Source: Siphonodentalium dalli (taxonomy: Eukaryota; Mollusca; Scaphopoda; Gadilida; Siphonodentaliidae). Taken from it: a stretch of 64,000 nt of DNA. Below are positions 26,145 to 41,132 of the stretch, piece by piece; position 1 is the stretch's first letter, and every line of letters begins with the position of its first letter. Both the position numbers and the translations under genes were made by a program. Location: contig CP136064.1 in the NCBI GenBank assembly GCA_032622095.1, forward strand, positions 2,666,001 to 2,730,000, read 5' to 3'. A model generated the notes under the pieces. The model had not been told where the DNA came from and searched no databases. It was given only the letters and a program-made list of their open reading frames with translations.

Positions 26145-28194
26145 GTAAGTCACATTGTTACATGTCATATTGACAAATCTAGAAATGAATGGAAGTTTTT
26201 GTGGTTGAATAATGTATCTAGACATCAGAAGCGCTTTTTGACGCCTTACAACATTTCCTCAGAAGCACATTTCGAAACCACGAAAGGCCATTTCTAGAAT
26301 TTAAAAATTAGAATGACGGCGATCACAGAACTAAGGTAAAAACATGCTAAAGCCGACTAAAACGTCAAAATCTCTGAGGAAATGGGACGTAAATTATGTT
26401 GCCGTGGCAAGGTGCGCTGAGTTTTTAACGTCACAACGTCAAAGTAACCTGGGGGTTGTAGTCAGCTGCGGGCAGAGTGGTAATGCGTTAATGAGTTGCA
26501 GTCGACCCAAGGATATATAAATGCACCCTCCGCAATGAGTTTGATACAAAATTTAAGATTATTATTCAAGTTCATGATTTATATTTTTAATTTGTATATA
26601 GAATTTTGCAGCAGATGTTTTATAGCATTCTCTAGCTATCAATTCATTTTTTCATCGTAATTTGGCTAGCAGAAATTGGAAATCACATCGCAAATTGCGA
26701 TGTGAATCAAGTTAAAATGAGCCCTGAAGTTGTCATCTGTATTTATTCTACACTGTTCTGACAGATAATTTCAATCTATACCGGTACCTCACACCTTCAT
26801 TCATACTATAGCTACCTCTGTGATTATAAGTCTGATGAATCACCCAGGGCTTATATTTCATCCCACTTAACAAGAATTCATGCCTACGGGTCCCAGGATC
26901 CGATGGGGTGACCTAGGTTGGCCCCATGGGAGGAAATTGTTCATTTTTATGTCTAAAATATGCAATTTCCTTGCTTCTAGATCTGGTGCATCATTAAAGA
27001 TCCTGTGCCAGTGCATTCTCTTATATATGCGAGTCTCCCATAGTGAGCCTATTGTTAGACCGATACATTTTCTTTACACGCGGGGCTCCCTATGGGAGAA
27101 TAGCTAGCGTATATTAGAGAACGCACTGGCAAAGGGTTTTTCACAAAAAGCTCCAGTCATGAAAGGTTAAAGATATTTTTACTCAATATCCATTCATAAA
27201 AAAATGAAGTAATTCATCTCCATAGTATAGCATTGATTCATTTCAATATATTAAATACTGGAATGTTACGAACATGAGTTTATACTACTACTCTCTTAAA
27301 TAACTCAAATAAAATAAACTTATATCTGATGTAAAGAGAAAGGCCAGTTTATATGACACAAATGAGTCATTTCTTGATCATATCCCATTAAATAATGTAC
27401 CAAGTACATTTAACCACTCGTACCAAATAGGCCACAGTCATCTATCTACATGATAGTACCTGGTCTATTCAGTACATTTACATCCAACATATATTTGGTC
27501 TAACATGTATGTGCCTGTTATATTTCAACGTCAATTTCAGAGTGTTAGGTTATGGCCATGGGTTCAGAGTTATTCCTCTTTGATCCCACTATGCAACAGT
27601 ATCATTGGATAAATAATGCATGTGATGAGAACAATGTTACAGTTTTTTTACAGTGAGGAGTGAACAGTTTGTGCACAATAAAATTTCTACTGATTATCTC
27701 TCTGAGGTAAACTCTCTGAGACCACACATTTTATGCCCTCCTATTCATTACTCACTACGTATATTACCATGTCCTCGTGTTGAAAATGAGATTGTTTTAT
27801 GGCTAAAGAGTTGCTGTTCCCATAGACTGTAAAACTGATTGCTTCGTTAGTTCTGTCAATTCATCACACACTATTTGTAACAAGTAGATATATGAAATAA
27901 ACTTTTCACCGCGGTCATACCGCATGTCAACCTCGTTAAGGAGGGTCGATTAATTAGAGCATAGCTGTACCCCTAGACCATCACATCGACCCAGGTTGTT
28001 GGCCCATTATGTAACACCCTCTCCAAGTTGAGCTAAAGTGTCATGGACACTTTAATTTATCAACAACATGGCTGACGGCAGCCATCAATCGACTTTACTT
28101 TTTACATCACTAAATATTTCAGCATTCACTTCTCTACAACCACTAAATTTACTGGGAGTTATATGTATCATGTTTATTATATTTCTGTTTACAG

Positions 28195-28642
28195 AAGTCT
28201 ATAAAAGCTGGTGGCAGGTCACTCCCAACATCGGTTGTGCTGCATGACGCAGCCGTGCTATTCAAAAGAACACTCCTCCAACTTCAAAGCTTAATTCCCT
28301 TACGACTTATCAGTCATATGAAGAAAATGGATATAAATATCTGTTTACTAATAGAGAGAGAAAAACTAGTCATTTTAAAATTCGTTATTTCCATTTTAAA
28401 GAAGATTGCTGCCGATCCGGATAACGGAATGTCTGCTCGGGCGTTGGCTGTTGTAATGGCGCCAAACATTATTCAATCTGTCGACCAGCATGAGGTGATC
28501 ATCCAATTTACAGAACTTCTTATTAATAATTCGGATGACATTGGAATGGTATCCAGGACATTAATGAAAAAAGCAAATGAATTTAAAACAATCGAATTAA
28601 TTGGAGATTTTCCAGTGAAGAGGCGAGGATCATCATTGTCGA
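28195..28642 (+). CDS. RhoGAP exon, array copy 12
   Basis: Exon of unit 27968-30465, Asp-138. The intron reads AAAAGTTAG and the later segment ACCTCTCACC, as in copies 14-18. Confidence 0.7.
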
Positions 28643-30692
28643 GTAAGTCACATTGTTACATGTCATATTGACAAATCTAGAAATGAATGGAAGTTTTTGT
28701 GGTTGAATAATGTATCTAGACATCAGAAGCGCTTTTTGACGCCTTACAACATTTCCTCAGAAGCACATTTCGAAACCACGAAAGGCCATTTCTAGAATTT
28801 AAAAGTTAGAATGACGGCGATCACAGAACTAAGGTAAAAACATGCTAAAGCCGACTAAAACGTCAAAATCTCTGAGGAAATGGGACGTAAATTATGTTGC
28901 CGTGGCAAGGTGCGCTGAGTTTTTAACGTCACAACGTCAAAGTAACCTGGGGGTTGTAGTCAGCTGCGGGCAGAGTGGTAATGCGTTAATGAGTTGCAGT
29001 CGACCCAAGGATATATAAATGCACCCTCCGCAATGAGTTTGATACAAAATTTAAGATTATTATTCAAGTTCATGATTTATATTTTTAATTTGTATATAGA
29101 ATTTTGCAGCAGATGTTTTATAGCATTCTCTAGCTATCAATTCATTTTTTCATCGTAATTTGGCTAGCAGAAATTGGAAATCACATCGCAAATTGCGATG
29201 TGAATCAAGTTAAAATGAGCCCTGAAGTTGTCATCTGTATTTATTCTACACTGTTCTGACAGATAATTTCAATCTATACCGGTACCTCTCACCTTCATTC
29301 ATACTATAGCTACCTCTGTGATTATAAGTCTGATGAATCACCCAGGGCTTATATTTCATCCCACTTAACAAGAATTCATGCCTACGGGTCCCAGGATCCG
29401 ATGGGGTGACCTAGGTTGGCCCCATGGGAGGAAATTGTTCATTTTTATGTCTAAAATATGCAATTTCCTTGCTTCTAGATCTGGTGCATCATTAAAGATC
29501 CTGTGCCAGTGCATTCTCTTATATATGCGAGTCTCCCATAGTGAGCCTATTGTTAGACCGATACATTTTCTTTACACGCGGGGCTCCCTATGGGAGAATA
29601 GCTAGCGTATATTAGAGAACGCACTGGCAAAGGGTTTTTCACAAAAAGCTCCAGTCATGAAAGGTTAAAGATATTTTTACTCAATATCCATTCATAAAAA
29701 AATGAAGTAATTCATCTCCATAGTATAGCATTGATTCATTTCAATATATTAAATACTGGAATGTTACGAACATGAGTTTATACTACTACTCTCTTAAATA
29801 ACTCAAATAAAATAAACTTATATCTGATGTAAAGAGAAAGGCCAGTTTATATGACACAAATGAGTCATTTCTTGATCATATCCCATTAAATAATGTACCA
29901 AGTACATTTAACCACTCGTACCAAATAGGCCACAGTCATCTATCTACATGATAGTACCTGGTCTATTCAGTACATTTACATCCAACATATATTTGGTCTA
30001 ACATGTATGTGCCTGTTATATTTCAACGTCAATTTCAGAGTGTTAGGTTATGGCCATGGGTTCAGAGTTATTCCTCTTTGATCCCACTATGCAACAGTAT
30101 CATTGGATAAATAATGCATGTGATGAGAACAATGTTACAGTTTTTTTACAGTGAGGAGTGAACAGTTTGTGCACAATAAAATTTCTACTGATTATCTCTC
30201 TGAGGTAAACTCTCTGAGACCACACATTTTATGCCCTCCTATTCATTACTCACTACGTATATTACCATGTCCTCGTGTTGAAAATGAGATTGTTTTATGG
30301 CTAAAGAGTTGCTGTTCCCATAGACTGTAAAACTGATTGCTTCGTTAGTTCTGTCAATTCATCACACACTATTTGTAACAAGTAGATATATGAAATAAAC
30401 TTTTCACCGCGGTCATACCGCATGTCAACCTCGTTAAGGAGGGTCGATTAATTAGAGCATAGCTGTACCCCTAGACCATCACATCGACCCAGGTTGTTGG
30501 CCCATTATGTAACACCCTCTCCAAGTTGAGCTAAAGTGTCATGGACACTTTAATTTATCAACAACATGGCTGACGGCAGCCATCAATCGACTTTACTTTT
30601 TACATCACTAAATATTTCAGCATTCACTTCTCTACAACCACTAAATTTACTGGGAGTTATATGTATCATGTTTATTATATTTCTGTTTACAG

Positions 30693-31140
30693 AAGTCTAT
30701 AAAAGCTGGTGGCAGGTCACTCCCAACATCGGTTGTGCTGCATGACGCAGCCGTGCTATTCAAAAGAACACTCCTCCAACTTCAAAGCTTAATTCCCTTA
30801 CGACTTATCAGTCATATGAAGAAAATGGATATAAATATCTGTTTACTAATAGAGAGAGAAAAACTAGTCATTTTAAAATTCGTTATTTCCATTTTAAAGA
30901 AGATTGCTGCCGATCCGGATAACGGAATGTCTGCTCGGGCGTTGGCTGTTGTAATGGCGCCAAACATTATTCAATCTGTCGACCAGCATGAGGTGATCAT
31001 CCAATTTACAGAACTTCTTATTAATAATTCGGATGACATTGGAATGGTATCCAGGACATTAATGAAAAAAGCAAATGAATTTAAAACAATCGAATTAATT
31101 GGAGATTTTCCAGTGAAGAGGCGAGGATCATCATTGTCGA
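30693..31140 (+). CDS. RhoGAP exon, array copy 13
   Basis: Exon of unit 30466-32963, Asp-138. It reverts to the copy-11 intron type (AAAAATTAG, CCTCACACC), breaking the run of copy-12-type units. Confidence 0.7.
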
Positions 31141-33190
31141 GTAAGTCACATTGTTACATGTCATATTGACAAATCTAGAAATGAATGGAAGTTTTTGTGG
31201 TTGAATAATGTATCTAGACATCAGAAGCGCTTTTTGACGCCTTACAACATTTCCTCAGAAGCACATTTCGAAACCACGAAAGGCCATTTCTAGAATTTAA
31301 AAATTAGAATGACGGCGATCACAGAACTAAGGTAAAAACATGCTAAAGCCGACTAAAACGTCAAAATCTCTGAGGAAATGGGACGTAAATTATGTTGCCG
31401 TGGCAAGGTGCGCTGAGTTTTTAACGTCACAACGTCAAAGTAACCTGGGGGTTGTAGTCAGCTGCGGGCAGAGTGGTAATGCGTTAATGAGTTGCAGTCG
31501 ACCCAAGGATATATAAATGCACCCTCCGCAATGAGTTTGATACAAAATTTAAGATTATTATTCAAGTTCATGATTTATATTTTTAATTTGTATATAGAAT
31601 TTTGCAGCAGATGTTTTATAGCATTCTCTAGCTATCAATTCATTTTTTCATCGTAATTTGGCTAGCAGAAATTGGAAATCACATCGCAAATTGCGATGTG
31701 AATCAAGTTAAAATGAGCCCTGAAGTTGTCATCTGTATTTATTCTACACTGTTCTGACAGATAATTTCAATCTATACCGGTACCTCACACCTTCATTCAT
31801 ACTATAGCTACCTCTGTGATTATAAGTCTGATGAATCACCCAGGGCTTATATTTCATCCCACTTAACAAGAATTCATGCCTACGGGTCCCAGGATCCGAT
31901 GGGGTGACCTAGGTTGGCCCCATGGGAGGAAATTGTTCATTTTTATGTCTAAAATATGCAATTTCCTTGCTTCTAGATCTGGTGCATCATTAAAGATCCT
32001 GTGCCAGTGCATTCTCTTATATATGCGAGTCTCCCATAGTGAGCCTATTGTTAGACCGATACATTTTCTTTACACGCGGGGCTCCCTATGGGAGAATAGC
32101 TAGCGTATATTAGAGAACGCACTGGCAAAGGGTTTTTCACAAAAAGCTCCAGTCATGAAAGGTTAAAGATATTTTTACTCAATATCCATTCATAAAAAAA
32201 TGAAGTAATTCATCTCCATAGTATAGCATTGATTCATTTCAATATATTAAATACTGGAATGTTACGAACATGAGTTTATACTACTACTCTCTTAAATAAC
32301 TCAAATAAAATAAACTTATATCTGATGTAAAGAGAAAGGCCAGTTTATATGACACAAATGAGTCATTTCTTGATCATATCCCATTAAATAATGTACCAAG
32401 TACATTTAACCACTCGTACCAAATAGGCCACAGTCATCTATCTACATGATAGTACCTGGTCTATTCAGTACATTTACATCCAACATATATTTGGTCTAAC
32501 ATGTATGTGCCTGTTATATTTCAACGTCAATTTCAGAGTGTTAGGTTATGGCCATGGGTTCAGAGTTATTCCTCTTTGATCCCACTATGCAACAGTATCA
32601 TTGGATAAATAATGCATGTGATGAGAACAATGTTACAGTTTTTTTACAGTGAGGAGTGAACAGTTTGTGCACAATAAAATTTCTACTGATTATCTCTCTG
32701 AGGTAAACTCTCTGAGACCACACATTTTATGCCCTCCTATTCATTACTCACTACGTATATTACCATGTCCTCGTGTTGAAAATGAGATTGTTTTATGGCT
32801 AAAGAGTTGCTGTTCCCATAGACTGTAAAACTGATTGCTTCGTTAGTTCTGTCAATTCATCACACACTATTTGTAACAAGTAGATATATGAAATAAACTT
32901 TTCACCGCGGTCATACCGCATGTCAACCTCGTTAAGGAGGGTCGATTAATTAGAGCATAGCTGTACCCCTAGACCATCACATCGACCCAGGTTGTTGGCC
33001 CATTATGTAACACCCTCTCCAAGTTGAGCTAAAGTGTCATGGACACTTTAATTTATCAACAACATGGCTGACGGCAGCCATCAATCGACTTTACTTTTTA
33101 CATCACTAAATATTTCAGCATTCACTTCTCTACAACCACTAAATTTACTGGGAGTTATATGTATCATGTTTATTATATTTCTGTTTACAG

Positions 33191-33638
33191 AAGTCTATAA
33201 AAGCTGGTGGCAGGTCACTCCCAACATCGGTTGTGCTGCATGACGCAGCCGTGCTATTCAAAAGAACACTCCTCCAACTTCAAAGCTTAATTCCCTTACG
33301 ACTTATCAGTCATATGAAGAAAATGGATATAAATATCTGTTTACTAATAGAGAGAGAAAAACTAGTCATTTTAAAATTCGTTATTTCCATTTTAAAGAAG
33401 ATTGCTGCCGATCCGGATAACGGAATGTCTGCTCGGGCGTTGGCTGTTGTAATGGCGCCAAACATTATTCAATCTGTCGACCAGCATGAGGTGATCATCC
33501 AATTTACAGAACTTCTTATTAATAATTCGGATGACATTGGAATGGTATCCAGGACATTAATGAAAAAAGCAAATGAATTTAAAACAATCGAATTAATTGG
33601 AGATTTTCCAGTGAAGAGGCGAGGATCATCATTGTCGA
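33191..33638 (+). CDS. RhoGAP exon, array copy 14
   Basis: Exon of unit 32964-35461, Asp-138, copy-12-type intron. Splice sites intact. Confidence 0.7.
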
Positions 33639-35688
33639 GTAAGTCACATTGTTACATGTCATATTGACAAATCTAGAAATGAATGGAAGTTTTTGTGGTT
33701 GAATAATGTATCTAGACATCAGAAGCGCTTTTTGACGCCTTACAACATTTCCTCAGAAGCACATTTCGAAACCACGAAAGGCCATTTCTAGAATTTAAAA
33801 GTTAGAATGACGGCGATCACAGAACTAAGGTAAAAACATGCTAAAGCCGACTAAAACGTCAAAATCTCTGAGGAAATGGGACGTAAATTATGTTGCCGTG
33901 GCAAGGTGCGCTGAGTTTTTAACGTCACAACGTCAAAGTAACCTGGGGGTTGTAGTCAGCTGCGGGCAGAGTGGTAATGCGTTAATGAGTTGCAGTCGAC
34001 CCAAGGATATATAAATGCACCCTCCGCAATGAGTTTGATACAAAATTTAAGATTATTATTCAAGTTCATGATTTATATTTTTAATTTGTATATAGAATTT
34101 TGCAGCAGATGTTTTATAGCATTCTCTAGCTATCAATTCATTTTTTCATCGTAATTTGGCTAGCAGAAATTGGAAATCACATCGCAAATTGCGATGTGAA
34201 TCAAGTTAAAATGAGCCCTGAAGTTGTCATCTGTATTTATTCTACACTGTTCTGACAGATAATTTCAATCTATACCGGTACCTCTCACCTTCATTCATAC
34301 TATAGCTACCTCTGTGATTATAAGTCTGATGAATCACCCAGGGCTTATATTTCATCCCACTTAACAAGAATTCATGCCTACGGGTCCCAGGATCCGATGG
34401 GGTGACCTAGGTTGGCCCCATGGGAGGAAATTGTTCATTTTTATGTCTAAAATATGCAATTTCCTTGCTTCTAGATCTGGTGCATCATTAAAGATCCTGT
34501 GCCAGTGCATTCTCTTATATATGCGAGTCTCCCATAGTGAGCCTATTGTTAGACCGATACATTTTCTTTACACGCGGGGCTCCCTATGGGAGAATAGCTA
34601 GCGTATATTAGAGAACGCACTGGCAAAGGGTTTTTCACAAAAAGCTCCAGTCATGAAAGGTTAAAGATATTTTTACTCAATATCCATTCATAAAAAAATG
34701 AAGTAATTCATCTCCATAGTATAGCATTGATTCATTTCAATATATTAAATACTGGAATGTTACGAACATGAGTTTATACTACTACTCTCTTAAATAACTC
34801 AAATAAAATAAACTTATATCTGATGTAAAGAGAAAGGCCAGTTTATATGACACAAATGAGTCATTTCTTGATCATATCCCATTAAATAATGTACCAAGTA
34901 CATTTAACCACTCGTACCAAATAGGCCACAGTCATCTATCTACATGATAGTACCTGGTCTATTCAGTACATTTACATCCAACATATATTTGGTCTAACAT
35001 GTATGTGCCTGTTATATTTCAACGTCAATTTCAGAGTGTTAGGTTATGGCCATGGGTTCAGAGTTATTCCTCTTTGATCCCACTATGCAACAGTATCATT
35101 GGATAAATAATGCATGTGATGAGAACAATGTTACAGTTTTTTTACAGTGAGGAGTGAACAGTTTGTGCACAATAAAATTTCTACTGATTATCTCTCTGAG
35201 GTAAACTCTCTGAGACCACACATTTTATGCCCTCCTATTCATTACTCACTACGTATATTACCATGTCCTCGTGTTGAAAATGAGATTGTTTTATGGCTAA
35301 AGAGTTGCTGTTCCCATAGACTGTAAAACTGATTGCTTCGTTAGTTCTGTCAATTCATCACACACTATTTGTAACAAGTAGATATATGAAATAAACTTTT
35401 CACCGCGGTCATACCGCATGTCAACCTCGTTAAGGAGGGTCGATTAATTAGAGCATAGCTGTACCCCTAGACCATCACATCGACCCAGGTTGTTGGCCCA
35501 TTATGTAACACCCTCTCCAAGTTGAGCTAAAGTGTCATGGACACTTTAATTTATCAACAACATGGCTGACGGCAGCCATCAATCGACTTTACTTTTTACA
35601 TCACTAAATATTTCAGCATTCACTTCTCTACAACCACTAAATTTACTGGGAGTTATATGTATCATGTTTATTATATTTCTGTTTACAG

Positions 35689-36136
35689 AAGTCTATAAAA
35701 GCTGGTGGCAGGTCACTCCCAACATCGGTTGTGCTGCATGACGCAGCCGTGCTATTCAAAAGAACACTCCTCCAACTTCAAAGCTTAATTCCCTTACGAC
35801 TTATCAGTCATATGAAGAAAATGGATATAAATATCTGTTTACTAATAGAGAGAGAAAAACTAGTCATTTTAAAATTCGTTATTTCCATTTTAAAGAAGAT
35901 TGCTGCCGATCCGGATAACGGAATGTCTGCTCGGGCGTTGGCTGTTGTAATGGCGCCAAACATTATTCAATCTGTCGACCAGCATGAGGTGATCATCCAA
36001 TTTACAGAACTTCTTATTAATAATTCGGATGACATTGGAATGGTATCCAGGACATTAATGAAAAAAGCAAATGAATTTAAAACAATCGAATTAATTGGAG
36101 ATTTTCCAGTGAAGAGGCGAGGATCATCATTGTCGA
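35689..36136 (+). CDS. RhoGAP exon, array copy 15
   Basis: Exon of unit 35462-37959, Asp-138, copy-12-type intron. No exon difference from copy 14 seen. Confidence 0.7.
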
Positions 36137-38186
36137 GTAAGTCACATTGTTACATGTCATATTGACAAATCTAGAAATGAATGGAAGTTTTTGTGGTTGA
36201 ATAATGTATCTAGACATCAGAAGCGCTTTTTGACGCCTTACAACATTTCCTCAGAAGCACATTTCGAAACCACGAAAGGCCATTTCTAGAATTTAAAAGT
36301 TAGAATGACGGCGATCACAGAACTAAGGTAAAAACATGCTAAAGCCGACTAAAACGTCAAAATCTCTGAGGAAATGGGACGTAAATTATGTTGCCGTGGC
36401 AAGGTGCGCTGAGTTTTTAACGTCACAACGTCAAAGTAACCTGGGGGTTGTAGTCAGCTGCGGGCAGAGTGGTAATGCGTTAATGAGTTGCAGTCGACCC
36501 AAGGATATATAAATGCACCCTCCGCAATGAGTTTGATACAAAATTTAAGATTATTATTCAAGTTCATGATTTATATTTTTAATTTGTATATAGAATTTTG
36601 CAGCAGATGTTTTATAGCATTCTCTAGCTATCAATTCATTTTTTCATCGTAATTTGGCTAGCAGAAATTGGAAATCACATCGCAAATTGCGATGTGAATC
36701 AAGTTAAAATGAGCCCTGAAGTTGTCATCTGTATTTATTCTACACTGTTCTGACAGATAATTTCAATCTATACCGGTACCTCTCACCTTCATTCATACTA
36801 TAGCTACCTCTGTGATTATAAGTCTGATGAATCACCCAGGGCTTATATTTCATCCCACTTAACAAGAATTCATGCCTACGGGTCCCAGGATCCGATGGGG
36901 TGACCTAGGTTGGCCCCATGGGAGGAAATTGTTCATTTTTATGTCTAAAATATGCAATTTCCTTGCTTCTAGATCTGGTGCATCATTAAAGATCCTGTGC
37001 CAGTGCATTCTCTTATATATGCGAGTCTCCCATAGTGAGCCTATTGTTAGACCGATACATTTTCTTTACACGCGGGGCTCCCTATGGGAGAATAGCTAGC
37101 GTATATTAGAGAACGCACTGGCAAAGGGTTTTTCACAAAAAGCTCCAGTCATGAAAGGTTAAAGATATTTTTACTCAATATCCATTCATAAAAAAATGAA
37201 GTAATTCATCTCCATAGTATAGCATTGATTCATTTCAATATATTAAATACTGGAATGTTACGAACATGAGTTTATACTACTACTCTCTTAAATAACTCAA
37301 ATAAAATAAACTTATATCTGATGTAAAGAGAAAGGCCAGTTTATATGACACAAATGAGTCATTTCTTGATCATATCCCATTAAATAATGTACCAAGTACA
37401 TTTAACCACTCGTACCAAATAGGCCACAGTCATCTATCTACATGATAGTACCTGGTCTATTCAGTACATTTACATCCAACATATATTTGGTCTAACATGT
37501 ATGTGCCTGTTATATTTCAACGTCAATTTCAGAGTGTTAGGTTATGGCCATGGGTTCAGAGTTATTCCTCTTTGATCCCACTATGCAACAGTATCATTGG
37601 ATAAATAATGCATGTGATGAGAACAATGTTACAGTTTTTTTACAGTGAGGAGTGAACAGTTTGTGCACAATAAAATTTCTACTGATTATCTCTCTGAGGT
37701 AAACTCTCTGAGACCACACATTTTATGCCCTCCTATTCATTACTCACTACGTATATTACCATGTCCTCGTGTTGAAAATGAGATTGTTTTATGGCTAAAG
37801 AGTTGCTGTTCCCATAGACTGTAAAACTGATTGCTTCGTTAGTTCTGTCAATTCATCACACACTATTTGTAACAAGTAGATATATGAAATAAACTTTTCA
37901 CCGCGGTCATACCGCATGTCAACCTCGTTAAGGAGGGTCGATTAATTAGAGCATAGCTGTACCCCTAGACCATCACATCGACCCAGGTTGTTGGCCCATT
38001 ATGTAACACCCTCTCCAAGTTGAGCTAAAGTGTCATGGACACTTTAATTTATCAACAACATGGCTGACGGCAGCCATCAATCGACTTTACTTTTTACATC
38101 ACTAAATATTTCAGCATTCACTTCTCTACAACCACTAAATTTACTGGGAGTTATATGTATCATGTTTATTATATTTCTGTTTACAG

Positions 38187-38634
38187 AAGTCTATAAAAGC
38201 TGGTGGCAGGTCACTCCCAACATCGGTTGTGCTGCATGACGCAGCCGTGCTATTCAAAAGAACACTCCTCCAACTTCAAAGCTTAATTCCCTTACGACTT
38301 ATCAGTCATATGAAGAAAATGGATATAAATATCTGTTTACTAATAGAGAGAGAAAAACTAGTCATTTTAAAATTCGTTATTTCCATTTTAAAGAAGATTG
38401 CTGCCGATCCGGATAACGGAATGTCTGCTCGGGCGTTGGCTGTTGTAATGGCGCCAAACATTATTCAATCTGTCGACCAGCATGAGGTGATCATCCAATT
38501 TACAGAACTTCTTATTAATAATTCGGATGACATTGGAATGGTATCCAGGACATTAATGAAAAAAGCAAATGAATTTAAAACAATCGAATTAATTGGAGAT
38601 TTTCCAGTGAAGAGGCGAGGATCATCATTGTCGA
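38187..38634 (+). CDS. RhoGAP exon, array copy 16
   Basis: Exon of unit 37960-40457, Asp-138, copy-12-type intron. No exon difference from copy 14 seen. Confidence 0.7.
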
Positions 38635-40684
38635 GTAAGTCACATTGTTACATGTCATATTGACAAATCTAGAAATGAATGGAAGTTTTTGTGGTTGAAT
38701 AATGTATCTAGACATCAGAAGCGCTTTTTGACGCCTTACAACATTTCCTCAGAAGCACATTTCGAAACCACGAAAGGCCATTTCTAGAATTTAAAAGTTA
38801 GAATGACGGCGATCACAGAACTAAGGTAAAAACATGCTAAAGCCGACTAAAACGTCAAAATCTCTGAGGAAATGGGACGTAAATTATGTTGCCGTGGCAA
38901 GGTGCGCTGAGTTTTTAACGTCACAACGTCAAAGTAACCTGGGGGTTGTAGTCAGCTGCGGGCAGAGTGGTAATGCGTTAATGAGTTGCAGTCGACCCAA
39001 GGATATATAAATGCACCCTCCGCAATGAGTTTGATACAAAATTTAAGATTATTATTCAAGTTCATGATTTATATTTTTAATTTGTATATAGAATTTTGCA
39101 GCAGATGTTTTATAGCATTCTCTAGCTATCAATTCATTTTTTCATCGTAATTTGGCTAGCAGAAATTGGAAATCACATCGCAAATTGCGATGTGAATCAA
39201 GTTAAAATGAGCCCTGAAGTTGTCATCTGTATTTATTCTACACTGTTCTGACAGATAATTTCAATCTATACCGGTACCTCTCACCTTCATTCATACTATA
39301 GCTACCTCTGTGATTATAAGTCTGATGAATCACCCAGGGCTTATATTTCATCCCACTTAACAAGAATTCATGCCTACGGGTCCCAGGATCCGATGGGGTG
39401 ACCTAGGTTGGCCCCATGGGAGGAAATTGTTCATTTTTATGTCTAAAATATGCAATTTCCTTGCTTCTAGATCTGGTGCATCATTAAAGATCCTGTGCCA
39501 GTGCATTCTCTTATATATGCGAGTCTCCCATAGTGAGCCTATTGTTAGACCGATACATTTTCTTTACACGCGGGGCTCCCTATGGGAGAATAGCTAGCGT
39601 ATATTAGAGAACGCACTGGCAAAGGGTTTTTCACAAAAAGCTCCAGTCATGAAAGGTTAAAGATATTTTTACTCAATATCCATTCATAAAAAAATGAAGT
39701 AATTCATCTCCATAGTATAGCATTGATTCATTTCAATATATTAAATACTGGAATGTTACGAACATGAGTTTATACTACTACTCTCTTAAATAACTCAAAT
39801 AAAATAAACTTATATCTGATGTAAAGAGAAAGGCCAGTTTATATGACACAAATGAGTCATTTCTTGATCATATCCCATTAAATAATGTACCAAGTACATT
39901 TAACCACTCGTACCAAATAGGCCACAGTCATCTATCTACATGATAGTACCTGGTCTATTCAGTACATTTACATCCAACATATATTTGGTCTAACATGTAT
40001 GTGCCTGTTATATTTCAACGTCAATTTCAGAGTGTTAGGTTATGGCCATGGGTTCAGAGTTATTCCTCTTTGATCCCACTATGCAACAGTATCATTGGAT
40101 AAATAATGCATGTGATGAGAACAATGTTACAGTTTTTTTACAGTGAGGAGTGAACAGTTTGTGCACAATAAAATTTCTACTGATTATCTCTCTGAGGTAA
40201 ACTCTCTGAGACCACACATTTTATGCCCTCCTATTCATTACTCACTACGTATATTACCATGTCCTCGTGTTGAAAATGAGATTGTTTTATGGCTAAAGAG
40301 TTGCTGTTCCCATAGACTGTAAAACTGATTGCTTCGTTAGTTCTGTCAATTCATCACACACTATTTGTAACAAGTAGATATATGAAATAAACTTTTCACC
40401 GCGGTCATACCGCATGTCAACCTCGTTAAGGAGGGTCGATTAATTAGAGCATAGCTGTACCCCTAGACCATCACATCGACCCAGGTTGTTGGCCCATTAT
40501 GTAACACCCTCTCCAAGTTGAGCTAAAGTGTCATGGACACTTTAATTTATCAACAACATGGCTGACGGCAGCCATCAATCGACTTTACTTTTTACATCAC
40601 TAAATATTTCAGCATTCACTTCTCTACAACCACTAAATTTACTGGGAGTTATATGTATCATGTTTATTATATTTCTGTTTACAG

Positions 40685-41132
40685 AAGTCTATAAAAGCTG
40701 GTGGCAGGTCACTCCCAACATCGGTTGTGCTGCATGACGCAGCCGTGCTATTCAAAAGAACACTCCTCCAACTTCAAAGCTTAATTCCCTTACGACTTAT
40801 CAGTCATATGAAGAAAATGGATATAAATATCTGTTTACTAATAGAGAGAGAAAAACTAGTCATTTTAAAATTCGTTATTTCCATTTTAAAGAAGATTGCT
40901 GCCGATCCGGATAACGGAATGTCTGCTCGGGCGTTGGCTGTTGTAATGGCGCCAAACATTATTCAATCTGTCGACCAGCATGAGGTGATCATCCAATTTA
41001 CAGAACTTCTTATTAATAATTCGGATGACATTGGAATGGTATCCAGGACATTAATGAAAAAAGCAAATGAATTTAAAACAATCGAATTAATTGGAGATTT
41101 TCCAGTGAAGAGGCGAGGATCATCATTGTCGA
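40685..41132 (+). CDS. RhoGAP exon, array copy 17
   Basis: Exon of unit 40458-42955, Asp-138, copy-12-type intron. This is the last unit that carries CGTATATTACC near its 3' end. Confidence 0.7.
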
